From: Verrucomicrobiota bacterium
GTDB lineage: Bacteria > Verrucomicrobiota > Verrucomicrobiia > Opitutales > UBA2995
DNA: 7,038 nt
Direction of reading: 5' to 3'
Assembly: GCA_027297085.1 (NCBI GenBank)
Contig: JAPUIL010000140.1
Span: 1-7,038, forward strand
Shown in pieces: positions 1-6,580 of the stretch (position 1 is its first letter; each line of letters starts with the position of its first letter). A program made the translations under genes and the position numbers. The notes beneath the pieces were generated by a model, which saw only the letters and a list, made by a program, of their open reading frames with translations, made no database searches and had not been told where the DNA came from.

Positions 1-1
1 C

Positions 2-61
2 GGTGACATTTCTGGAACGCATGACTGGTTGGTTTTGAATATGGCTCAAAAAATAATGTAG
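2..61 (+). CDS. Possible 3' end of an upstream gene (partial)
   Basis: The frame beginning at base 2 is open from the window edge to a TAG at 59-61 and reads GDISGTHDWLVLNMAQKIM. It is on the same strand as mnmA and ends 49 bp before it, which is a plausible gene-to-gene distance. Nineteen codons are too few to name a family, and an open stretch of this length is expected by chance fairly often. The other two plus-strand frames hit stops early (TGA at 4-6 and at 37-39), so if a plus-strand gene enters from the left this is the frame that can reach farthest. Treat it as tentative. Confidence 0.25.
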   Translation, partial: GDISGTHDWLVLNMAQKIM

Positions 62-110
62 GGAGTCGGGACTTGAGTTCCTGCAATTTCCTCGCTTACT
101 CCCCTTCCCT

Positions 111-1187
111 ATGAAGCGAATCCTGGTAGCCATGTCCGGCGGAGTGGACAGCAGCGTGGCGGCGTTCCTGCTCAAACAGGCGGGTCATAACATCGAGGGT
201 TGCTATATGAAAATATGGCTGGATGAAACAGACGTATTCGGTGAATGCCCCTGGCAAAAAGATATCGATGATGCTCGCTCGGTCGCTGATCAGTTGGGAA
301 TTCCTTTTCGCATTGTCAATCTCATCGAGGAATACCGGGAAAGAGTCGTGGATTACATGATCCAAGGTTATCAATCTGGAATAACTCCTAACCCGGATGT
401 CATGTGTAACCGCGAGATCAAATTCGGCGCATTTCTTGAATATGCAATCAAGGAAGGATTCGATGCGATCGCAACCGGTCACTACGTTCAATCAAAGACC
501 AACGACCCGGGAATAACGGAACTCTGGGAGGGAATGGATAAAAACAAAGACCAGAGTTACTTTTTAGCCCTGCTCAATCAGGACCAGGCGGCTCGCGGAC
601 TATTTCCGGTTGGTAATATTGCCAAACCCGCTTTGCGGGACATCGCTCGTCATGCCGGGTTGGTCAACGCGGACAAAAAAGACAGCCAGGGCATCTGTTT
701 CATTGGTAAGATCAAGATTGGCGACTTTCTGCAGGAATACATTCCAAACAAACCCGGCAATATTGTCAGCACGGAAGGCAAAGTACTGGGTAAACACAAC
801 GGGTTGCATCGATTTACGCTAGGCCAGCGTAAGGGGATGGGCATTCCTTCCAATGCCGACAATCAATTTTATGTGGTGATAGCCAAGGACTACCAAAAAA
901 ACGAATTAGTAGTGGCATTTGAAAGCCCAAGCACACCAAAACTCTATACCCGCGAGGTAATTGTGCGCAACCTGGCTTGGAATGGTGAGGCGATCACCGA
1001 AGAAAGAAATCTTTTGGCTAAACCCCGCTACCGTGATCCATCACAGGTAATCAGAGCGACCCCAGAGAATTATAAAATGAGAATTCGTTTTAAAGTTCCC
1101 CAGCGAGCCCTGACGCCCGGCCAAATATTGGCATTCTACGAAGGTGAACGACTCCTAGGCGGAGGCGTCTACGAAACTATACTCTAG
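111..1187 (+). CDS. mnmA: tRNA-uridine 2-sulfurtransferase MnmA
   Basis: This cytoplasmic enzyme makes 2-thiouridine at wobble position 34 of the Lys, Glu and Gln tRNAs. It adenylates U34 with ATP and then inserts sulfur relayed from a cysteine desulfurase. The 358 residues match the usual family length (about 360-370), and all diagnostic parts are present. They are the N-terminal PP-loop SGGVDSS (residues 9-15), NPDVMCN (94-100) with the first catalytic cysteine Cys99, TGHYV (122-126), NKDQSYFL (145-152) and DSQGICFIG (191-199) with the second catalytic cysteine Cys196. The C-terminal beta-barrel contains FTLGQRKGMGI (235-245). The ATG at 111 is chosen because MKRILVAMSGGVDSS is the standard family N-terminus. 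No clear Shine-Dalgarno sequence precedes it. It is a housekeeping gene and appears functionally unrelated to its pilus-type neighbours. It faces gspE convergently across 312 bp. Confidence 0.97.
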   Translation: MKRILVAMSGGVDSSVAAFLLKQAGHNIEGCYMKIWLDETDVFGECPWQKDIDDARSVADQLGIPFRIVNLIEEYRERVVDYMIQGYQSGITPNPDVMCNREIKFGAFLEYAIKEGFDAIATGHYVQSKTNDPGITELWEGMDKNKDQSYFLALLNQDQAARGLFPVGNIAKPALRDIARHAGLVNADKKDSQGICFIGKIKIGDFLQEYIPNKPGNIVSTEGKVLGKHNGLHRFTLGQRKGMGIPSNADNQFYVVIAKDYQKNELVVAFESPSTPKLYTREVIVRNLAWNGEAITEERNLLAKPRYRDPSQVIRATPENYKMRIRFKVPQRALTPGQILAFYEGERLLGGGVYETIL

Positions 1188-1275
1188 GATTTTTCGGAGG
1201 CGAATACCTTACTTTTCAAAAACGATCATGTTTAAGAGGCTATTATGCCGGGCGTAACGATACAAAATTAAATAA

Positions 1276-1398
1276 TCCTCCTCATCCTCCTACTTGTCTA
1301 CCGTAGGGAGACCTCCTACTTCATGGCGATCGCAGAAGTAATAAGAGTAAGAGGACGAGGAAGAGGACGAGGAAGAGGACGAGTAGGAGCTAGGAGGA
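1276..1398. repeat. Long-range inverted repeat (pyrimidine arm / purine arm)
   Basis: The left arm at 1276-1294 (TCCTCCT then CTCCTACT) can pair with the right arm at 1382-1398 (AGTAGGAG then AGGAGGA). This gives 7 + 8 base pairs interrupted by a 4x2-nt internal loop. The enclosed sequence contains another perfect hairpin, TACTTC (1317-1322) with GAAGTA (1335-1340), whose loop carries the 8-bp palindrome GCGATCGC (1326-1333). The whole could fold into one branched structure on either strand. Function is unknown. Confidence 0.55.
1351..1383. repeat. 12-bp purine-rich tandem repeat, 2.75 copies
   Basis: The unit GAGGACGAGGAA starts at 1351 and 1363, with a 9-base partial copy at 1375-1383. The copies are identical. 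The unit is itself a degenerate 6-mer doublet (GAGGAC/GAGGAA). One strand is almost pure purine, which explains the Arg/Pro-rich junk reading frames here. Length could vary between strains by replication slippage. Confidence 0.85.
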
Positions 1399-1430
1399 CC
1401 CGCCTTCTCTGATGGGTGATCGCGAGCCAC

Positions 1431-1445
1431 CTCGACAGGGTCGAG
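1431..1445. repeat. Short perfect hairpin
   Basis: CTCGAC (1431-1436) and GTCGAG (1440-1445) form a perfect 6-bp stem with a 3-nt loop. It is about 55 bp beyond the end of gspE (minus strand). No T-run follows on either strand, so a terminator role is only possible. Confidence 0.4.
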
Positions 1446-1499
1446 ACAGACAAACTCACTCGTACAGCTGATATTCCTTTTCGTTCCGGCTCCGCTGGG

Positions 1500-3248
1500 T
1501 TAGGATTTGGAATCTGAGGTTTCGAACTCCTCATTCATTTCGATATCTGTAGGTACCGTAGAAATGGATTCTTCCATCGTAGTGATGCCCTCCTGAACTT
1601 TCAGCATACTGTCCTGGTGCAAGGTCTTCATGTTATTGCGTATGGCAATCTGTTTGATAACAGCTGTTTCAACTTGCTTGTTAATTCCGTTCACCAGTTC
1701 TTTGCTGGTAGGCATCAATTCGTGGATACCTACGCGGCCTTTGTATCCGCTATTGTTACAGTTGGGGCATCCTCCAGGATTTGCTCGTCTGACTTGTCCT
1801 GTCCAACCAATTGCCCGTTCTAAAATATCTACTTCCCGATTGGTTGGGTCCTGGATCTTTCCACAGGTTTTGCAAATCCGGCGCATCAAACGTTGGGCAC
1901 ATATACAAACCAAACAAGCGGAAATCATAAACGGTTCAATGCCCATTTCCGTGAGTCGAGCTACAGTACCGGGAGCATCATTGGTGTGCAAGGTGCTGAA
2001 AAGCATGTGACCAGTCAGCGCAGCTTCAACGGCTATACCAGCCGTTTCAATATCCCGGATCTCACCTACAAGAATAATATCTGGATCCTGCCGAAGAAAC
2101 GAACGTAAAGCGGTAGCAAACGTTAAACCAATCTTACGGTTCACCTGCAACTGGCACAGTCCATCGAGCGTATACTCAATCGGATCCTCCGCCGTTCGTA
2201 TCACGGTATCCGGACTATTAATTTCGTTTAACGCTGAATATAAAGTCATCGACTTACCAGAACCGGTAGGTCCGCAGTGAAGGACCATTCCGTAAGGACG
2301 TCGGATCAATTCCCGATACATACCAAGATTTTCAGCTGAAAATCCTAGTGCCGGTAATGGCAAGGTGGACTTTTGCTTATCCAAAATACGCATGACAATA
2401 CCTTCACCATGATTCAGTGGGGCTGTTGAAATACGCAGATCAATATCGAGGGGTTTACGGGTAAACTGCTTAAAGATGATACGTCCATCTTGGGGTTTCC
2501 GTTTTTCGGCGATGTCGAGTTCGGCCATCACCTTGAGACGGGCAATCAGGGACCCAGTTACTTTTTTGGGTAAGGTCAATTTCAATTGGCAAATACCGTC
2601 TACTCTTACCCGGACCCGGCAATCGTTTTCGGATGGTTCAATATGAATATCACTTCCACCTGAAAAAAAAGCATCTTCAATTATTCTGTTGGCAAGTTGA
2701 ATGATCGGGGCCGATTCTTCGTCTGACAAATCATCGTCGTCCGATTCTTCGTCAGAATTGTATTCCATCCCCAGCGCATCCACCACATCGCCAAACTCAA
2801 TGGAGGGTTTTTCCTGCTCTTCTTCCAGGTGTCTGAGGATGTCCGATTCTCGCCCGAGAAACCGCATGACCTTCCTGCCGGTCTTGCTCTGCACATCGCT
2901 GATGATGGACAATTCAAAAGGATTCGAGAGGGCAATCAGGATATAATTGCCAACAGTTCCAACCGGCAGTATCTTCTTCTCAATACAGAAGTCTTTATCG
3001 AGCTTCTCAAAAGTGTATTCAGTAGCTCGGTAATGTTCGGCTCTGAAAGGGGGTATCCCAAAAGTGTGAGACTTTGCAATGAGCAGCTGGAAATCGCTGA
3101 TGTGAAATTCGTCCATCAAGGTCGAATCCAGCTCTTCACCCGTATAATCAGTCTGCGATGCCTTGAGTTCTTCGAACTGGTCGTCCGACAACCAGTCCAT
3201 TTCATGCAATTTAGCTACAATCTTTAATTGTACTCTTCCGATAGCCAT
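1500..3248 (-). CDS. gspE: GspE/PilB-family secretion or pilus assembly ATPase
   Basis: This is the cytoplasmic hexameric ATPase that powers (pseudo)pilus assembly in type II secretion and type IV pilus systems, acting at the inner-membrane platform. Of its 582 residues, 1 to about 150 form an MshEN/GspE N-terminal domain. An acidic linker (about 164-179, Asp/Glu/Ser) follows, then the N2 domain with [10 protein letters not shown] (196-205). The ATPase core has Walker A GPTGSGKS (326-333), the Asp box AEDPIEY (353-359), Walker B ILVGEIRD (392-399) and the His box [12 protein letters not shown] (413-424). A zinc tetracysteine has CxxC at Cys459/Cys462 and Cys494/Cys497. All catalytic motifs are intact. 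It lies 12 bp downstream of the 165-residue gene, probably co-transcribed, and is divergent from the prepilin operon it most likely serves. The start ATG at 3248 has no Shine-Dalgarno. Whether it belongs to a T2SS, a T4P or a hybrid cannot be decided here. Confidence 0.96.
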   Translation of the reverse strand: MAIGRVQLKIVAKLHEMDWLSDDQFEELKASQTDYTGEELDSTLMDEFHISDFQLLIAKSHTFGIPPFRAEHYRATEYTFEKLDKDFCIEKKILPVGTVGNYILIALSNPFELSIISDVQSKTGRKVMRFLGRESDILRHLEEEQEKPSIEFGDVVDALGMEYNSDEESDDDDLSDEESAPIIQLANRIIEDAFFSGGSDIHIEPSENDCRVRVRVDGICQLKLTLPKKVTGSLIARLKVMAELDIAEKRKPQDGRIIFKQFTRKPLDIDLRISTAPLNHGEGIVMRILDKQKSTLPLPALGFSAENLGMYRELIRRPYGMVLHCGPTGSGKSMTLYSALNEINSPDTVIRTAEDPIEYTLDGLCQLQVNRKIGLTFATALRSFLRQDPDIILVGEIRDIETAGIAVEAALTGHMLFSTLHTNDAPGTVARLTEMGIEPFMISACLVCICAQRLMRRICKTCGKIQDPTNREVDILERAIGWTGQVRRANPGGCPNCNNSGYKGRVGIHELMPTSKELVNGINKQVETAVIKQIAIRNNMKTLHQDSMLKVQEGITTMEESISTVPTDIEMNEEFETSDSKS

Positions 3249-3260
3249 GTCTTAAAAAGT

Positions 3261-3758
3261 TTAGGAGTTAATGAATGCCGATTTTTGCTGTTGCTCGACA
3301 TTTTCAAGCAGAGTGGAAATACCACCCATTTCGGTAACAAACCAGAGAACACGGCCATCAAGTTTCTCTTCCCAGAACTTAACCACTGGCTGACTCATAT
3401 GATAGGCGGTTGCCAGGAAATAAAATTCGTTTTCGCAATCAAAAGGAACGGTCCAGGTCGACCAGCATTCGTCGATTGTGAAAATGTCCTCCATTTCGGA
3501 AAGGTACGAATAAAATCCAAGATCCACTAAGCCCAGGTCATATTTTTCTACTTGGAATTCCACCAGGTCCGGTTCTTTCAAAGTATCCAGCTCCCACATA
3601 AGAATTCGCAGGAGAGACGCCTGATGTATATTCTCCGCGTCGATTTTATCGAGCAGAACGTTGTTGGCTTCTTCGAGCTGTTCCAAAGTGATTAAATCGT
3701 GGTTAACCAGATTGTTTCCCAGAAAACGATTGGATCGTAGAATGATAGGATTGATCAT
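3261..3758 (-). CDS. Conserved-type hypothetical protein paired with gspE
   Basis: I do not recognise this 165-residue protein as a named family. It has no signal peptide or membrane segment, so it is probably cytoplasmic. Residues 12-36 (FLGNNLVNHDLITLEQLEEA and onward) resemble the opening helices of the GspE/MshEN N-terminal domain, where 'LGxLLVxxGLIT..QLEEAL' is the common form. The C-terminal part (about 110-153, FYFLATAYHMSQPV to GRVLWFVTEMGG) could correspond to the beta-alpha part of that domain, which reads 'LxVAxxDPxD...GxxVxxVLA' in GspE. It ends 12 bp before gspE on the same strand, so co-expression and a role with the ATPase are likely by context. A free-standing N-domain-like regulator or adaptor is an inference. 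The ATG at 3758 is the only reasonable start, and an in-frame TGA lies just upstream. No Shine-Dalgarno is visible. Confidence 0.85.
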   Translation of the reverse strand: MINPIILRSNRFLGNNLVNHDLITLEQLEEANNVLLDKIDAENIHQASLLRILMWELDTLKEPDLVEFQVEKYDLGLVDLGFYSYLSEMEDIFTIDECWSTWTVPFDCENEFYFLATAYHMSQPVVKFWEEKLDGRVLWFVTEMGGISTLLENVEQQQKSAFINS

Positions 3759-4048
3759 GGTACAGTCTCAGGTAAAGAAAACTGCATCTCACGCAAGGGA
3801 ACTAGATTCGTCCAATGCCCTGAATATCTGGCATCCACTTTCACAGGCTTTTAACGCAACACCTAACCGAACACCCCAACGGGCTTCAATTTTGCAGGCA
3901 AGATTATCCACTAAGGGTAAATGTAACAGGTTTGTTAAATTTCTCCTTTGTGAGGAAATACCCTGCACTCATTTTCAATGTTACTAACTAGGGGTAATCA
4001 CTAATCCGTAATCCGCAAAGCGAACGATATTCTAAATTTGTCAGTCAT
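3759..4048. other. Divergent intergenic region between the ATPase and prepilin operons
   Basis: This 290-bp region must hold the promoters of both divergent operons, but I cannot place a confident -35/-10 pair on either strand. It contains a perfect 7-bp tandem duplication TAATCCG (4002-4008 and 4009-4015), 33 bp ahead of the first prepilin start. No convincing gene is present. The longest open frame running into it is a shadow of the 165-residue gene. Divergent placement suggests shared control of ATPase and prepilins (inference). Confidence 0.5.
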
Positions 4049-4519
4049 ATGAAGTTCTCAACCTTAGATCACATACCAACGACTTCACAGGCAACATCCC
4101 GAAAAAGAAAACGTGGATTCACAGCTGTAGAAACGGTTATCGGAGCTATACTTATGACGGTTCTTATTTCGAGCATGCTTCACATGCTAAAACAAGGAAA
4201 CTACCTCGTCGAACTGGCCCGTGACAATACCCGTGTCACGCAGATGCTTCAGAGTGAAATCGAAGATTTGCGTACTCTGAATTGGAATGACCTGAAATTA
4301 TTGGCGGAGTTCGATTCCTTTACACCTCAGGGAGCTTTTGTTTCCACCTACGCCAATGAATATTATTGCTATCGATTTGTAAACGACACGGTTACCGATC
4401 AGAAAGAAGTCTTTGTGGTGGCTGTCTGGTACGACTCCATGAACAGATCTCACTTATCCTGGTTCCGCACTTTATTCTCAAAAGATGGACTTAATGACTA
4501 TTACTACCGATCAGTCTAG
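4049..4519 (+). CDS. Type IV prepilin-like protein, PilV/GspI-type minor pseudopilin
   Basis: This is a minor (pseudo)pilin expected to be processed by a prepilin peptidase and inserted in the inner membrane. The 156 residues begin with a positively charged leader (residues 1-23, ending RKRKRG). The class III cleavage site G23|FTAVE follows, with the conserved Glu at mature position +5 (Glu28). A hydrophobic helix runs from about 29 to 46. The C-terminal stretch FVVAVWYDSMNRSHLSWFRTL (about 120-140) matches the beta-strand pattern 'V.V.W.D....h....T' typical of PilV/GspI proteins. The gene is the first of a three-gene plus-strand operon, and its last 35 bp overlap the next gene. The 23-residue leader is long compared with classical 6-8 residue leaders, but long leaders are common in minor pilins. 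The family subtype is less certain than the prepilin assignment. Confidence 0.9.
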   Translation: MKFSTLDHIPTTSQATSRKRKRGFTAVETVIGAILMTVLISSMLHMLKQGNYLVELARDNTRVTQMLQSEIEDLRTLNWNDLKLLAEFDSFTPQGAFVSTYANEYYCYRFVNDTVTDQKEVFVVAVWYDSMNRSHLSWFRTLFSKDGLNDYYYRSV

Positions 4520-5048
4520 AAATAGAAAAGCCCGTCGGGGTGGATTTACTCTGGTTGAAATGATGATCACCATGGGGTTGCTCACCATGATCATCGCAAT
4601 TGGCCTGTCTGCGGTTACTTTCATCAGTCAGTCAAGCACCTCGCTCACCAACTACACCATGATGAGCAAAAATAGCCGCAATGCTCTCGAGGAAATTGCC
4701 CGCGACCTGCGAATGGGTTATAATATAAATTCCGCTACCAGCACCAAGTTAGACTTCAACATCTTTGGTAAAGCCGGAACTACGCAAAGGATCGTTTACG
4801 AATATACGGCTAACGACAAGACACTCACTCGCAAAGAGGATACCTTTCCAGTGGAAATCGTTTTGGAAAACCTGACAAATTTTCAATTTAACTACTTCAA
4901 CTTGCGTCGTGAAGCTACTACAGCGCCCATTTCTATCAAGGAGGTTCAAATGGAGGGCATAATGAAACGCAGATCTTTAGCGATCACCAACACCAACTAT
5001 GTTATTTCCGCTCGGTTCATGATGCGTAACCGGGCAGTCAGCAATTAA
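4485..5048 (+). CDS. Type IV prepilin-like protein, PilW/GspJ-type minor pseudopilin
   Basis: The 187 residues carry a basic leader (to Gly20) and the cleavage site G20|FTLVE with Glu25 at mature position +5, followed by a hydrophobic helix (about 26-47). The body fits PilW/GspJ proteins. It has the amphipathic segment SRNALEEIARDLRMG (64-78), the IVYEYTANDKTLTRKE strand pair (103-118) and VLENLTNFQFNYFN (126-139), the usual 'L...V..f.f.Y' element. The start at 4485 overlaps the previous gene by 35 bp. The in-frame ATG at 4494 is equally possible and would shorten the leader by three residues. The overlap implies translational coupling. It would act in the same pseudopilus tip complex as the neighbours on either side (by analogy with GspI-J-K). 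Confidence 0.92.
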   Translation: MDLMTITTDQSRNRKARRGGFTLVEMMITMGLLTMIIAIGLSAVTFISQSSTSLTNYTMMSKNSRNALEEIARDLRMGYNINSATSTKLDFNIFGKAGTTQRIVYEYTANDKTLTRKEDTFPVEIVLENLTNFQFNYFNLRREATTAPISIKEVQMEGIMKRRSLAITNTNYVISARFMMRNRAVSN

Positions 5049-5065
5049 ATCCAGCCACCGATTCC

Positions 5066-6424
5066 ATGGAAAAAAGAAAACCTCAAAAAGGGTCAGTCAT
5101 ATTACCAACGCTCTTAATCATTATGGTCATTGTTGCTATAGGTAGCACCTACCTGTCCATGTCCTTTAATGAGTTTAAAATGGCTCATCGCAACCAGGAC
5201 CTGCAAGGCGCAATCAATCTGGCCGAGGGAGGCATAGAAATTGCCATGCTAGCCATGAAAAATGATTCCTGGTCTGGTTGGACTCAGGTGACTACCGATC
5301 ACTATTTTTTCACCGAGTCTAACGTAAGTCTGGGCAATGGAAGAACAGGAACCATAAAGGTATATAGCAGTCTACTGGATGAAAGTGCGCCAATCATATT
5401 TGCCGAAGGCAAAATTACCTCCCATTATGGCAGTACAAAAAAGCAAATCCGCTTGGATTTGGAAAGAAAGGGTCTCTTCGTAAATGGACTTACTGCCAAG
5501 GATGCCATCGATTGGAGCGGAAACAATGTGACCGTAGACAGTTATAGTTCGGATGATGGCATTTATGACTCCAACACGAATAGAAATGATAATGGCTCTG
5601 TAGCGAGTCTATCCATCGTAGATGGAGACGTTTCTCCGGGAAATGGAGACATTTGGGGCTACGTGGCAACAGGCGGTGGATCTCCAACTTTTGGTCCTAA
5701 CGGAACCCTGCTTGGTGAAGATTCGCCTGGCGGAATCGATGTTGATCCGGACCGGATAGCTTACGATTTTTACTCAGATTTTCCCAATGTCAGTGCGCCT
5801 TCCACAAGCGGTGCGCTTACTAGTATTCCCGAAGACGGCACGGTTGGAACTCCCAGTGCCTTAACTCCGACCTATTACTCGGTATCAAGCTACAGTAATA
5901 GTAATAATGAAACATTGGTGATTGATGGCCCTGTGGTATTCGTAGTAAGCGGTGACTGGTCAACCAAGGGAACAATTGAGGTAACAGCGAATGGCAGCGT
6001 AGAAATCTATATCGCCGGCGATCTGGATATCGGGGGCAACGGAACAATGAATATGACAAACGTGCCCTCCAATATATTAATCTATGGCACCAATAGTGTT
6101 GAAGGTGGACAGACCATAAAGATTTCGGGCAATGGCGCCATCAAAGCTGCTATTTACGCCCCGAATGCATATCTGGAAATAAAAGGCGGTGGGAACTCCG
6201 GCGAATTCATGGGAGCCGCGGTAGCTTATCAGATAAAGATGACTGGGAATACAAACTTTCACTACGACGAAGTACTGGCCAATTTTGGAGCCGATGGCAG
6301 TTACAGAATCGCACGCTGGCGTGAGCTCATTGACAGCGACGAAAAAGTACCCTTGGACACGCCCGGTAGCATGATCGCCTACGCTGTCTCTCACGAACAT
6401 TTCGGCGAATTTACCCAGCCCTGA
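5066..6424 (+). CDS. PilX/GspK-like pilus protein with DUF7305-type beta-rich C-terminus
   Basis: The protein has 452 residues. A short basic leader (MEKRKPQKG) precedes a hydrophobic segment (about 10-31). FNEFKMAHRNQDLQGAINLAEGGIEIAM (34-61) follows, the PilX-type N-terminal signature in which the helix ends in 'A.nLAE.Gie'. There is no Glu at mature position +5, as in GspK. Residues about 140-280 are Gly/Asn/Ser/Asp-rich. Residues about 285-405 form alternating beta-strands: VFVVSGDWSTKGTIEV, IYIAGDLDIGGNGTM, ILIYGT, IKISGNGAIKAAIYAPNA, FMGAAVAYQIKMTGN. This is the pattern of DUF7305 domains in pilus-associated proteins. It starts 17 bp after the PilW/GspJ-like gene and closes the operon. 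By position and size it may be a pilus-tip or surface component (inference). The stop lies in an unusual CCC-TGA-C context, reported separately. Confidence 0.9.
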   Translation: MEKRKPQKGSVILPTLLIIMVIVAIGSTYLSMSFNEFKMAHRNQDLQGAINLAEGGIEIAMLAMKNDSWSGWTQVTTDHYFFTESNVSLGNGRTGTIKVYSSLLDESAPIIFAEGKITSHYGSTKKQIRLDLERKGLFVNGLTAKDAIDWSGNNVTVDSYSSDDGIYDSNTNRNDNGSVASLSIVDGDVSPGNGDIWGYVATGGGSPTFGPNGTLLGEDSPGGIDVDPDRIAYDFYSDFPNVSAPSTSGALTSIPEDGTVGTPSALTPTYYSVSSYSNSNNETLVIDGPVVFVVSGDWSTKGTIEVTANGSVEIYIAGDLDIGGNGTMNMTNVPSNILIYGTNSVEGGQTIKISGNGAIKAAIYAPNAYLEIKGGGNSGEFMGAAVAYQIKMTGNTNFHYDEVLANFGADGSYRIARWRELIDSDEKVPLDTPGSMIAYAVSHEHFGEFTQP

Positions 6425-6506
6425 CAGTAAGAATAGCCGGAACCAGAGCCCATGCCGGAACCCCGAGCCAGGGGAGGGCAACAAGAACGGTAAGAAAAAG
6501 AAATAG
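6420..6506 (+). other. Open +1-frame tail after the PilX-like stop
   Basis: If one base is skipped at CCC-TGA (6419-6424), translation continues for 28 codons from CCT at 6420 to a TAG at 6504-6506. The tail is polar, contains one Cys, one PEPGEG motif and ends in four lysines. It has no start codon or ribosome site of its own. It could be a remnant of the original C-terminus after a 1-bp insertion in the C run, a sequencing indel, a programmed +1 frameshift, or chance. Chance is not excluded, since a 28-codon open run is not rare. Confidence 0.3.
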
Positions 6507-6544
6507 CCGCCCTACCCACTCAGGGTAACCAGGGGAATTTTTCA

Positions 6545-6580
6545 AAAGCAGGTTTTCTTTTCTCAAGGAAGACCTGCTTT
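6545..6580. terminator. Strong stem-loop, probable terminator of the prepilin operon
   Basis: The left arm 6545-6559 (AAAGCAGGTTTTCTT) pairs with the right arm 6566-6580 (AGGAAGACCTGCTTT) over 15 positions, including two G-U pairs, with the 6-nt loop TTCTCA. On the plus strand the stem ends in TTT and runs into CTTCT, a moderate U-rich tail. On the minus strand the stem ends in CTTTTG and then AAAAA, so it may work in both directions. It is 120 bp past the PilX-like stop, the expected place for an operon end. Its right arm also forms the truncated 3' end of the gspE fragment's reading frame. Confidence 0.7.

Larger units (their letters stand above)
1188..1499. other. Structured non-coding region between convergent genes
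   Basis: This 312-bp gap lies between the stop of mnmA (+) and the stop of gspE (-). No convincing protein is encoded. What it holds is repeat structure. There is a pyrimidine-rich tract at about 1276-1294, an inverted repeat at 1317-1340, a purine tandem repeat at 1351-1383, a purine tract at 1382-1398 complementary to the first tract, and a short hairpin CTCGAC-AGG-GTCGAG at 1431-1445. None is followed by a textbook T-run. Because the genes converge, the region could serve as a shared transcription end, or be an intergenic repeat element of the lineage. That is inference from position and self-complementarity. Confidence 0.6.

Noticed and set aside
61..103. Inverted repeat GGGAGT (61-66) / ACTCCC (98-103) before mnmA as a possible riboswitch or attenuator
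   Set aside because: It is only six base pairs across a 31-nt loop, with no conserved riboswitch core and no alternative stem. Chance is likely.
1316..1534. 72-codon minus-strand reading frame rich in Arg and Pro
   Set aside because: Its Pro-Arg-Pro-Leu repetition comes from the 12-bp tandem repeat. It overlaps the 3' end of gspE and has no recognisable domain.
2829..3227. 132-codon plus-strand frame opposite gspE
   Set aside because: It lies wholly antisense to the conserved GspE N-terminal domain, and gspE has intact family motifs. It is a shadow frame.
3890..3960. 22-codon minus-strand ORF preceded by an AAAGGAG-like stretch near its start
   Set aside because: The purine run is inside the ORF, not ahead of its ATG, and the peptide has no recognisable features.
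3661..3987. 108-codon plus-strand frame running into the divergent intergenic region
   Set aside because: It begins antisense to the 165-residue gene, has no recognisable domain and no start signal. The intergenic part shows no coding character.
6077..6484. 135-codon minus-strand frame opposite the PilX-like gene
   Set aside because: It is antisense to a gene with clear repeated beta-strand motifs and has no domain of its own.
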